In this document: piece by piece, positions 5,734-10,937 of the stretch
Layout: every line of letters starts with the position of its first letter
Position numbering within the stretch: the first letter of the stretch is position 1
Notes under the pieces: model-generated
Databases searched by the model: none
Seen by the model: the letters and a program-made list of their open reading frames with translations, nothing else
What the model was told of the DNA's origin: nothing
DNA from: Pseudomonadota bacterium
GTDB lineage: Bacteria > Pseudomonadota > Alphaproteobacteria > Caulobacterales > Caulobacteraceae
Direction of reading: 5' to 3'
Length of the DNA: 10,937 nucleotides
NCBI GenBank assembly: GCA_023445955.1
Contig: JAEXJH010000532.1
Location: forward strand, 1 to 10,937
Translations under genes and position numbers: made by a program

Positions 5734-7278
5734 TCAGTTGGCCAGGCGTCGCAGGAACGACGGGATTTCCAGGTCCTCGCCGTCGTCGGTCTGCGGCGCT
5801 TCGATGGGCTGCAGCTGCGGACGGGCGCTCTGGGTCGAGCGGGCCTGCGGCTGGGGAGCCGACGAAGCCTGCTGCTCGTAACGCTGGCGACCACCGCCGA
5901 ACATCGAGAAGAAACCACCGCCCTGCTTCTGGGGACGACGCTCTTCGTAATAATTGTTCTCCGGGAACAGCGGCTCTTCCGAGCCTGCTTCGTCGACCAT
6001 CGGGTCGACGATGCGGGTCACCGTCCGGGGCGCAGGCGCGGAAATACGCGGTTCTTCAGCTACACTGGGCTCATCGTAGTAGAGCTCGGCTTCCGGCGCC
6101 GGTTGGGGCGCGGACATGACGATCTCGGGCTCGGGAGCCGGCATCGGCTCGGGCGCGAAAGCCGACGACGGACGCTCGACGGGGCGAGCGGCTTCGTAGC
6201 GAGCGGTCGGACGCGCCGGTTCCGGCTGCGGCGCCGGACGGGTCGTCTCGGCGATCAGCGGGGCGGCCGAGGTGTTGCGGGTGACCGGCTTGGGCTCGAT
6301 CTGGGCGATCGAGGCGCCGTCCATGCCGGTGGCGACCACCGACACGCGGATCACGCCTTCCAGCGACGGATCGAAGGCCGCGCCGAAGATGATGTTGGCT
6401 TCCGGATCGACCTGATCCGAGATCGCGTTGGCGGCCTCGTCGACTTCCAGCAGGGTCATGTCCATGCCGCCGGTCACGTTGACCAGCACGGCCTTGGCGC
6501 CCTTCAGCGAGACTTCGTCCAGCAGCGGGTTGGCGATGGCATTCTGGGCGGCCATCAGGGCGCGGTCTTCGCCAGCGCCTTCGCCGGTGCCCATCATCGC
6601 CTTGCCCATCTCGGTCATGACCGTGCGGACGTCGGCGAAGTCGAGGTTGATCAGGCCCGGCAGGACCATCAGGTCGGTGATCGAACGGACGCCCGAGTGC
6701 AGCACCTGGTCGGCCATGCCGAAGGCTTCGGCGAAGGTCGTGCGCTCGTTGGCGACGCGGAACAGGTTCTGGTTCGGAATGACGATCAGGGTGTCGACAT
6801 AGCGCTGCAGCTCCTGGATGCCGCTATCGGCCAGGCGCATGCGGTGACGACCTTCGAAGTGGAAGGGCTTGGTCACGACGCCGACGGTCAGGATGCCGCG
6901 CTCACGAGCGCACTTGGCGATGATCGGGGCCGCGCCGGTGCCGGTGCCGCCGCCCATGCCGGCGGTGATGAAGACCATATGGGCGCCGTCGAGGTGCTCG
7001 CCGATCTCCGGGAAGCTCTCTTCGGCGGCGCTCATGCCCACTTCCGGGTGCGCGCCAGCGCCCAGGCCCTGGGTGATCTGCACGCCGAGCTGGATGCGCC
7101 GGTCGGTCTTGGCGAACTGAAGCTGTTGCGCGTCGGTGTTGGCCACCACGAACTCAACACCTTCGAGGCCAGCCTCGATCATGTTGTTCACGGCGTTGCC
7201 GCCAGCGCCGCCGACGCCGAACACCACGATACGCGGCTTCAGCTCAGTCGTACGCGGCGCAGAAAGAGAAATTGCCAT
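5734..7278 (-). CDS. ftsZ: Cell division protein FtsZ
   Basis: Tubulin-like GTPase that polymerises into the cytokinetic Z-ring; 514 residues (C. crescentus FtsZ is about 508 from memory). The GTP-binding part begins [13 protein letters not shown] (18-30), with the tubulin signature GGGTGTG at 109-115. The T7 catalytic loop NLDFAD (211-216) supplies the residues that hydrolyse GTP in the next subunit. The globular core ends near residue 325. A disordered Pro/Ala/Glu-rich linker of about 175 residues follows, far longer than in E. coli and typical of Caulobacter, and includes a hydrophobic [11 protein letters not shown] patch (453-463). The conserved C-terminal peptide [13 protein letters not shown] (502-514) binds FtsA and other ring partners. 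GAGGG lies about 4 nt before the ATG. The gene is last in the cluster, preceded by a 377-bp control region and followed by a strong terminator. Confidence 0.99.
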   Translation of the reverse strand: MAISLSAPRTTELKPRIVVFGVGGAGGNAVNNMIEAGLEGVEFVVANTDAQQLQFAKTDRRIQLGVQITQGLGAGAHPEVGMSAAEESFPEIGEHLDGAHMVFITAGMGGGTGTGAAPIIAKCARERGILTVGVVTKPFHFEGRHRMRLADSGIQELQRYVDTLIVIPNQNLFRVANERTTFAEAFGMADQVLHSGVRSITDLMVLPGLINLDFADVRTVMTEMGKAMMGTGEGAGEDRALMAAQNAIANPLLDEVSLKGAKAVLVNVTGGMDMTLLEVDEAANAISDQVDPEANIIFGAAFDPSLEGVIRVSVVATGMDGASIAQIEPKPVTRNTSAAPLIAETTRPAPQPEPARPTARYEAARPVERPSSAFAPEPMPAPEPEIVMSAPQPAPEAELYYDEPSVAEEPRISAPAPRTVTRIVDPMVDEAGSEEPLFPENNYYEERRPQKQGGGFFSMFGGGRQRYEQQASSAPQPQARSTQSARPQLQPIEAPQTDDGEDLEIPSFLRRLAN

Positions 7279-7382
7279 GGGACCCTCGCGTCCTTAACGC
7301 CGAAATCGTCGAACTTAGACCTCGGCGACACCCAATCGCCGGGGATGCCTCGACGATCGTGTTAACAGAACAACCACCATCG

Positions 7383-7398
7383 TTAATCGGCAGTTAAC
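7383..7398 (-). promoter_or_regulatory. Perfect CtrA binding site in the ftsZ promoter
   Basis: On the minus strand this reads TTAA-N7-TTAA with flanking bases (TTAACTGCCGATTAAC), an exact match to the TTAA-N7-TTAAC consensus of the cell-cycle regulator CtrA. An additional GTTAAC half-site lies at 7361-7366, about two helical turns further toward ftsZ. CtrA is known to repress ftsZ in C. crescentus swarmer cells. Here the site falls just downstream of the candidate -10, where bound CtrA would block polymerase. Confidence 0.85.
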
Positions 7399-7426
7399 TG
7401 CATAATCTGAGTCGTGGTTTGGTCGA
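7399..7426 (-). promoter_or_regulatory. Candidate ftsZ promoter core with a GANTC site in the spacer
   Basis: On the minus strand TCGACC (7421-7426) and TATGCA (7399-7404), 16 bp apart, are a plausible -35/-10 pair. A CcrM methylation site (GACTC on the minus strand, 7409-7413) lies between them and the CtrA site begins immediately after. In C. crescentus, ftsZ transcription is known to depend on CcrM methylation and GcrA, which act on GANTC sites near the promoter elements. The core hexamers are weak matches, so the exact promoter is inferred. A two-mismatch DnaA-box-like TTATCCAGC (7435-7443, minus strand) lies just upstream. Confidence 0.5.
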
Positions 7427-7460
7427 GCGCGACCGCTGGATAAATTGTGGTCTATCAACA

Positions 7461-7497
7461 GAATCTCCAAAGGAACCAAGGGTTCCCCTGGGGATTC
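7461..7497. repeat. 37-bp imperfect palindrome bounded by two GANTC sites
   Basis: The element is symmetric about position 7479: GAATC (7461-7465) pairs with GATTC (7493-7497), CCA (7467-7469) with TGG (7489-7491), and GGAACC (7472-7477) with GGTTCC (7481-7486), leaving a 3-nt centre. Fourteen of 17 positions pair as DNA. In ftsZ-sense RNA two of the mismatches become G-U pairs, leaving a single C-A mismatch. Both ends are CcrM (GANTC) sites. It lies about 35 bp upstream of the candidate ftsZ -35. It may be an operator or an RNA hairpin in read-through transcripts; its function is unknown. Confidence 0.7.
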
Positions 7498-7568
7498 ACA
7501 GACGCGTGCGACCGAACGACGCTAAGCGCGAATTCTGGCGAATATAGGCGCAACCGGACAGCAAACGC

Positions 7569-7591
7569 CCCGGTCGAGTGGCCCGACCGGG
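7569..7591 (-). terminator. Weak terminator-like hairpin after ftsA
   Basis: CCCGGTCG (7584-7591 read on the minus strand), a 7-nt loop and CGACCGGG form an 8-bp GC-rich stem followed by GCGTTTGC. It starts 64 nt after the ftsA stop. The short T-run suggests partial termination or attenuation between ftsQA and ftsZ rather than a strong stop. Confidence 0.4.
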
Positions 7592-7612
7592 CCTTCAAGG
7601 TTAAGCAGTACA

Positions 7613-7628
7613 GTTAATCACGCTTAAA
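7613..7628 (-). promoter_or_regulatory. Second CtrA-like site, one mismatch, just after ftsA
   Basis: On the minus strand this reads TTTA-N7-TTAAC, one mismatch from TTAA-N7-TTAAC. It lies in a cluster of four TTAA half-sites (7601, 7614, 7624 and 7631), 27 bp after the ftsA stop codon and about 200 bp upstream of the candidate ftsZ promoter. It could be an upstream CtrA site or simply an AT-rich patch. Confidence 0.35.
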
Positions 7629-7655
7629 ACTTAAGAGCTTGGCTACCAGCCCAAG

Positions 7656-8981
7656 CTAGAGATTGTCGCGCAGCCAGGCCGCGGCCTTGGCCATCGGCGA
7701 AGCATTGGGATCCAGCGGCCGCTTGCGGACCGGACCACCGGCCAGGGCCTTGCTCGAAACGGCCTCGCGCGGACCAAAGGCGGTGCGGTGCAGGGTGCCG
7801 GCGGCGGCGCAGAAGGCGGGACCCGAGGCGGCGTCGGCCAGGTGCGGCACGCGGCGCGGACGGCCCAGGCGCACCGGACGGTCGAACACACGGACAGCCA
7901 CTTCGCGCACGCCGGCCAGCTGGCTGGCGCCGCCCGTCAGGACGATGCCAGCGCCCGGCTCGACCGGCGCGCCCGAGGCCTTCAGGCGCTCGCGCAGCAG
8001 TTCCAGGGTCTCTTCGACGCGCGGCTGGATGATGCCCTTGAGCAAGCTGCGCGGCGCGATGACCGGACCCGCGCCCGGATCGTCGCCACGCGGCGGCGCC
8101 TCGATCATTTCGCGGTCCTCGTTGGCCGAGGCGATGGCGCTGCCGTGCAGGGTCTTGATGCGCTCGGCGCCGACCACCGAGGTCTGCAGGCCGCGGGCGA
8201 TGTCTTGCGTCACGTGACCGCCGCCAACCGACAGGCTGTCGACGTGGCAGAGCGCGCCGTTGTTGAACACGGCCACCGAGGTCGAGCCGCCGCCCATGTC
8301 GATGCAGACCGCGCCCAGGTCCATCTCGTCCTCTTCAAGCGCGGCAAGCGCAGAAGCGAACGGCGCGGCGACCACGCCTTCGAAGGACAGGTGGGCGCGT
8401 TCGACGCAGTGAGCCAGGGTGTGGAAGATGTTCTCGTTGACCGAGACCACCAGCAGCTCGAGACCCAGCGAGCGGCCGAACATGGCGCGCGGGTCGCGGA
8501 TGCCGCGCTGGCCGTCGACCGACCAGGCGATCGGCAGCAGGTGGATCGGCTTGCGGCCGGGAATACGGACTTGCGCCAGGGCCGAGGCGATGGCGCGCGA
8601 CAGGTCGCCGTCGCCGATCGGACGGGCGCCCAGCGAAACCTGGGTGTGGACGCGGTTGGAGGCCAGTTGGCCGCCGGCCGTGCAGACGCTGACGCCCTGG
8701 ACGTTGACGCCGGCCACGGTCTCGGCGCGCTCGACGGCCTGGGCGATGGCTTGCGCCGCTTCGTCCAGGTTGACGATGGCGCCGCCACGCACGCCGCGCG
8801 ACTGGACATAGCCGACACCGGCCGTCGTCAGGGTGCGGTTGTCGCGATGAATGCCGTCGGCCTTCATGATGAAGCAGGTGACCTTGGACGCGCCCAGGTC
8901 GACAGCCGCAATGGCGGGCTGGCGCACGAGCGTGGCCTTCAGGCCCTCACGCGCCTGCTTCCGTTCCTCCAATCGCGACAT
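7656..8981 (-). CDS. ftsA: Cell division protein FtsA
   Basis: Actin-like ATPase that tethers FtsZ to the inner membrane and recruits later divisome proteins; 441 residues. Visible are the phosphate-1 loop AAVDLGASKVTCF (25-37), the phosphate-2 motif CIDMGGGSTSVAVF (226-239), the adenosine motif IVLTGGASQLAGV (346-358), and the FtsA-specific 1C subdomain between the first two. A Pro/Arg-containing linker leads to a C-terminal amphipathic helix, MAKAAAWLRDNL (430-441), which is the membrane-targeting sequence. I chose the ATG at 8981 because GAGGTGG lies about 8 nt upstream. An in-frame GTG at 8993 would add four residues and has a weaker ribosome binding site. The gene follows ftsQ by about 30 nt and is the last gene before the ftsZ control region, which fits an ftsQA transcription unit. 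Confidence 0.98.
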   Translation of the reverse strand: MSRLEERKQAREGLKATLVRQPAIAAVDLGASKVTCFIMKADGIHRDNRTLTTAGVGYVQSRGVRGGAIVNLDEAAQAIAQAVERAETVAGVNVQGVSVCTAGGQLASNRVHTQVSLGARPIGDGDLSRAIASALAQVRIPGRKPIHLLPIAWSVDGQRGIRDPRAMFGRSLGLELLVVSVNENIFHTLAHCVERAHLSFEGVVAAPFASALAALEEDEMDLGAVCIDMGGGSTSVAVFNNGALCHVDSLSVGGGHVTQDIARGLQTSVVGAERIKTLHGSAIASANEDREMIEAPPRGDDPGAGPVIAPRSLLKGIIQPRVEETLELLRERLKASGAPVEPGAGIVLTGGASQLAGVREVAVRVFDRPVRLGRPRRVPHLADAASGPAFCAAAGTLHRTAFGPREAVSSKALAGGPVRKRPLDPNASPMAKAAAWLRDNL

Positions 8982-9012
8982 CGCTATTGCCACCTCAGCC
9001 CATCACTCGTCT

Positions 9013-9921
9013 TCACGCCCCGTTCGCCGCCGGTGCTCCGGGGAGCACGGCGTCGCGCGGTCTGACAGCCACCATTTCGGGGTCGCGCAGATCGATCCGC
9101 GCAAAACCCATGTCGAGGATTCGCTGTCGTTGGTCGAGCTGATCCAATTGAATCAGCGCGGATTCTTCGTCAATGGCCGGCAGCTGAATTAGCGAGCCGT
9201 CCTTCAGTCTCAAGTCCCAGCGACGATCGTCGACGCGCACCAGCGCTTCGAGACGATCCCGCAGGCGCGGCCTTGCAGCCACGGCTGGCAGGATCAGGCC
9301 GGCCGCCTGGTCGGCGCCCTGCCCCACCACCAGCGGCAGCGCGGGGAAGCGAGCCGGGTCGGCCTCGCTGATCACCCGGCCTTCGCCGTCGATCACCTTC
9401 ATCCGGCCCTGGTTCTGCCAGACCGCCAGCGCCGGCCGCTCTTCCACCGCGATCAGCACGGTGTCGGGCAGCATGCGCACGACCTTGGCGTCCTTGACCC
9501 AGCCCACGCCCTGCACCCGGGTGCGAACGTCGTTCAGATCCATGCCCAGCGTGGGCTGGTTCAGGTAGAGGCCCGAGGCCGCCAGAATATCGCCTTGCGC
9601 GGTCGCCGAGGCGCCGCGGATGTGAACCGTCTTCAGCCGGAAACCGGCCGAAGCAAAGGTGTTGTCGACGCTATGGACCATGGACGAGCCAATGCGCTCG
9701 GCGCGGTGGCCGGTCGCCAGCATGACCACAAGACCGAGACCCAAGGCCGCGCCCGCCACACTCAGGGCTACCGTGGGCGACAAACCCACGCCCTTGGCGG
9801 CGTGCAACTTCGCGGCCGGCTGCGCCCCCCTGGGCGCCGGCTTGCCTTTGCTCGGACTTGCGGGCGCTTCGGCCCGGGGTCGCCTAGGCTTAGGCGGTCC
9901 CCCCCGCACTACAGCGGGCAT
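9013..9921 (-). CDS. ftsQ: Cell division protein FtsQ
   Basis: Bitopic inner-membrane divisome protein that, with FtsB and FtsL, links the cytoplasmic ring to septal peptidoglycan synthesis; 302 residues. It has a long basic, Pro-rich cytoplasmic tail (1-48), one membrane helix (about 49-70), a periplasmic POTRA domain (about 95-163, [13 protein letters not shown] to [10 protein letters not shown]), and the FtsQ beta domain (about 165-285, including [20 protein letters not shown] and [17 protein letters not shown]). The ATG at 9921 has a strong GGAGG 6 nt upstream. Start and ribosome binding site both lie inside the 3' end of ddl, and the coding regions overlap by 32 bp. In C. crescentus ftsQA is driven by a CtrA-activated promoter; a near-consensus CtrA site lies 129 bp upstream. 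Confidence 0.97.
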   Translation of the reverse strand: MPAVVRGGPPKPRRPRAEAPASPSKGKPAPRGAQPAAKLHAAKGVGLSPTVALSVAGAALGLGLVVMLATGHRAERIGSSMVHSVDNTFASAGFRLKTVHIRGASATAQGDILAASGLYLNQPTLGMDLNDVRTRVQGVGWVKDAKVVRMLPDTVLIAVEERPALAVWQNQGRMKVIDGEGRVISEADPARFPALPLVVGQGADQAAGLILPAVAARPRLRDRLEALVRVDDRRWDLRLKDGSLIQLPAIDEESALIQLDQLDQRQRILDMGFARIDLRDPEMVAVRPRDAVLPGAPAANGA

Positions 9922-10861
9922 AAGCGTCCTCCACGATCCACAAAACTAGTTGGTCAAACGGGATCCCGACGTGATCGGCCTGCTCGGGAGCGAGCGAGGT
10001 CGGCGTCATGCCGGGTTGCGTGTTGACCTCTAGAAGGACCAGAAGGTCGTTAATGTCGTCATAACGGAAGTCCGACCGAGTCACGCCTTGGCAACCAAGA
10101 GCGGTATGGGCCAGCTCGGCCATCCGCATGGCGCGATCCCTTACGCCATCAGGGATTGGGGCCGGTAGGACGTGAATTGAACCGCCTTCGGAGTACTTGG
10201 CTTCGTAGTCGTAGAAACCTGTGGATGCACGGATATCGGTAACGGCCAGCGCCCTGGGACCTTTTGACTCACCCATGACCGCCACGGCCAATTCCAACCC
10301 CCGGATATAGGGCTCGACCATCACTTCCTCGCCGAAAGTCCAGGTCGGAGAGGAAAGTTCTACCGGCGGGCGGTTCACGCCTTCCAGAATGATGAAGACG
10401 CCTACGGACGAACCTTCGGCATTGGGCTTCACGACATAGGGGGGCTGCAACACATGGTCGCGCGCGACATCGTGTCGGTTGTAGAGGCCGCCGCCCGGAA
10501 CGATCACGCCGGCGGCCGCCAGCACGGCCTTTGCCTTGGCCTTGTCCATGGCCAGCGCCGAGGCCAGAACGCCCGAGTGGGTGTAGGGGATCTTCAGGGT
10601 TTCCAGCACGCCCTGGACGCAACCGTCCTCGCCCCACTCACCGTGCAGGGCGTTGAAGACCATGTCGGGCTTGGTGGCGGTCAGCACCTGGGCGATGTCG
10701 ACGCCGGGATCGATCCGCGAGACCTTGGCCCCCAGCTGCTCCAGCGCGTCGGCGCAGGCCGCGCCAGAGACCAGGCTGACCTTGCGTTCCGACGAAGGGC
10801 CGCCGAGCAAAACGGCGATATGGCGGCCCGCCAATGGGGCGCCGGAATGCGGTTGGGTCAT
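9890..10861 (-). CDS. ddl: D-alanine--D-alanine ligase
   Basis: ATP-grasp ligase joining two D-alanines into the dipeptide used for the peptidoglycan stem; cytoplasmic, 323 residues, typical of DdlB. The N-terminal domain starts [17 protein letters not shown], followed by signature 1, [12 protein letters not shown] (73-84). The ATP-grasp core has [15 protein letters not shown] (141-155) and [18 protein letters not shown] (178-195). The omega-loop YDYEAKY (217-223) keeps the tyrosine seen in D-Ala-D-Ala rather than D-Ala-D-lactate enzymes. Signature 2, [15 protein letters not shown] (276-290), supplies the metal ligands E278 and N280. The ATG at 10861 is the only sensible start, since an in-frame TAG lies 39 nt upstream, but no good Shine-Dalgarno precedes it. 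The gene overlaps ftsQ by 32 bp. Its 3' half is AT-richer than the rest of the window. Confidence 0.98.
   Translation of the reverse strand: MTQPHSGAPLAGRHIAVLLGGPSSERKVSLVSGAACADALEQLGAKVSRIDPGVDIAQVLTATKPDMVFNALHGEWGEDGCVQGVLETLKIPYTHSGVLASALAMDKAKAKAVLAAAGVIVPGGGLYNRHDVARDHVLQPPYVVKPNAEGSSVGVFIILEGVNRPPVELSSPTWTFGEEVMVEPYIRGLELAVAVMGESKGPRALAVTDIRASTGFYDYEAKYSEGGSIHVLPAPIPDGVRDRAMRMAELAHTALGCQGVTRSDFRYDDINDLLVLLEVNTQPGMTPTSLAPEQADHVGIPFDQLVLWIVEDAYARCSAGGTA
10050..10065 (-). promoter_or_regulatory. CtrA-like site inside ddl, candidate ftsQA promoter
   Basis: On the minus strand this reads TTAT-N7-TTAAC, one mismatch from TTAA-N7-TTAAC. It lies 129 bp upstream of the ftsQ start. A GANTC site (10078-10082) lies 12 bp further upstream. 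The local G+C drops to 30 of 60 bases (10021-10080). C. crescentus ftsQA is known to be activated by CtrA from a promoter upstream of ftsQ; the position here fits that. The same bases encode the DDIND residues before Ddl signature 2, so coding constraint could also explain part of the match. Confidence 0.5.
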
Positions 10862-10937
10862 GGAGGCGGTGACTCTTTGGAGGGCGGGTATGAGCCACTC
10901 CTAGTCAGCCTCGGCGCGCCTGCCAACAGCTAGACGC
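10862..10937. other. Region upstream of ddl, no gene resolved
   Basis: This 76-bp stretch holds the ddl leader. All three minus-strand frames close within it (stops at 10930, 10905 and 10901), so an upstream dcw gene (murB would be the usual neighbour) could end here, but too little is visible to name it. A GANTC site (10871-10875) lies 10 bp before the ddl ATG. I see no convincing ribosome binding site or promoter. Confidence 0.3.

Noticed and set aside
6103..7365. Long open frame (420 codons) on the plus strand, antisense to ftsZ
   Set aside because: It lies opposite an unmistakable ftsZ and has His/Asp/Gly-rich shadow composition and no recognisable domain.
7435..7443. Possible DnaA box (TTATCCAGC on the minus strand) upstream of ftsZ
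   Set aside because: It has two mismatches to TTATCCACA. DnaA is linked to ftsZ expression in Caulobacter, but this match alone is too weak to annotate as a site.
7279..7655. Small protein or tRNA gene in the ftsA-ftsZ gap
   Set aside because: I found no convincing reading frame with a ribosome binding site and no tRNA-like cloverleaf; the gap is explained by promoter and hairpin elements.
7788..9065. Long open frame (425 codons) on the plus strand, antisense to ftsA
   Set aside because: Same shadow pattern opposite a complete ftsA with all its actin-fold motifs.

Overview
The window is high-GC alphaproteobacterial chromosome and looks like a Caulobacter species close to C. crescentus. The protein sequences, the ddl-ftsQ-ftsA-ftsZ order, an FtsZ with a very long linker, and CtrA-type (TTAA-N7-TTAA) and CcrM-type (GANTC) sites in front of ftsZ all point that way. 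I see no phage, IS, CRISPR, tRNA or rRNA. The genes are ordinary core genome; the interesting material is regulatory.

Region 1 (1-2063, minus strand) is a tyrosine-degradation module. An Lrp/AsnC-family regulator is followed, after 133 bp containing two dyads, by an aromatic/aspartate-type aminotransferase. The aminotransferase stop overlaps the start of 4-hydroxyphenylpyruvate dioxygenase by 4 bp (ATGA), and the dioxygenase runs off the left edge. Together the two enzymes convert tyrosine to 4-hydroxyphenylpyruvate and then to homogentisate.

Region 2 (2064-3311, plus strand) is divergent from the regulator. A tiny two-helix membrane protein overlaps by 4 bp a membrane-anchored SPFH/band-7 protein.

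Region 3 (3329-5587, minus strand) holds an exported M61-family metallopeptidase with a C-terminal PDZ domain, then a small lipoprotein of unknown function. The lipoprotein ribosome binding site is buried in a perfect 12-bp hairpin.

Region 4 (5657-10937, minus strand) is the end of the division and cell-wall (dcw) cluster: ddl, ftsQ (start inside ddl), ftsA, a 377-bp control region, then ftsZ and a strong intrinsic terminator. Ddl makes D-Ala-D-Ala for peptidoglycan. FtsQ is a membrane divisome protein, FtsA tethers FtsZ to the membrane, and FtsZ forms the cytokinetic ring. The ftsA-ftsZ gap carries a perfect CtrA site, three GANTC sites, a 37-bp imperfect palindrome bounded exactly by two of them, a weak terminator-like hairpin, and a second CtrA-like site. 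A one-mismatch CtrA site also lies inside ddl, 129 bp upstream of ftsQ, in an AT-richer stretch. This matches the known cell-cycle control of ftsQA and ftsZ in Caulobacter. Nothing here looks like a wholly new system; the palindrome and the hairpin over the ribosome binding site are the best leads.
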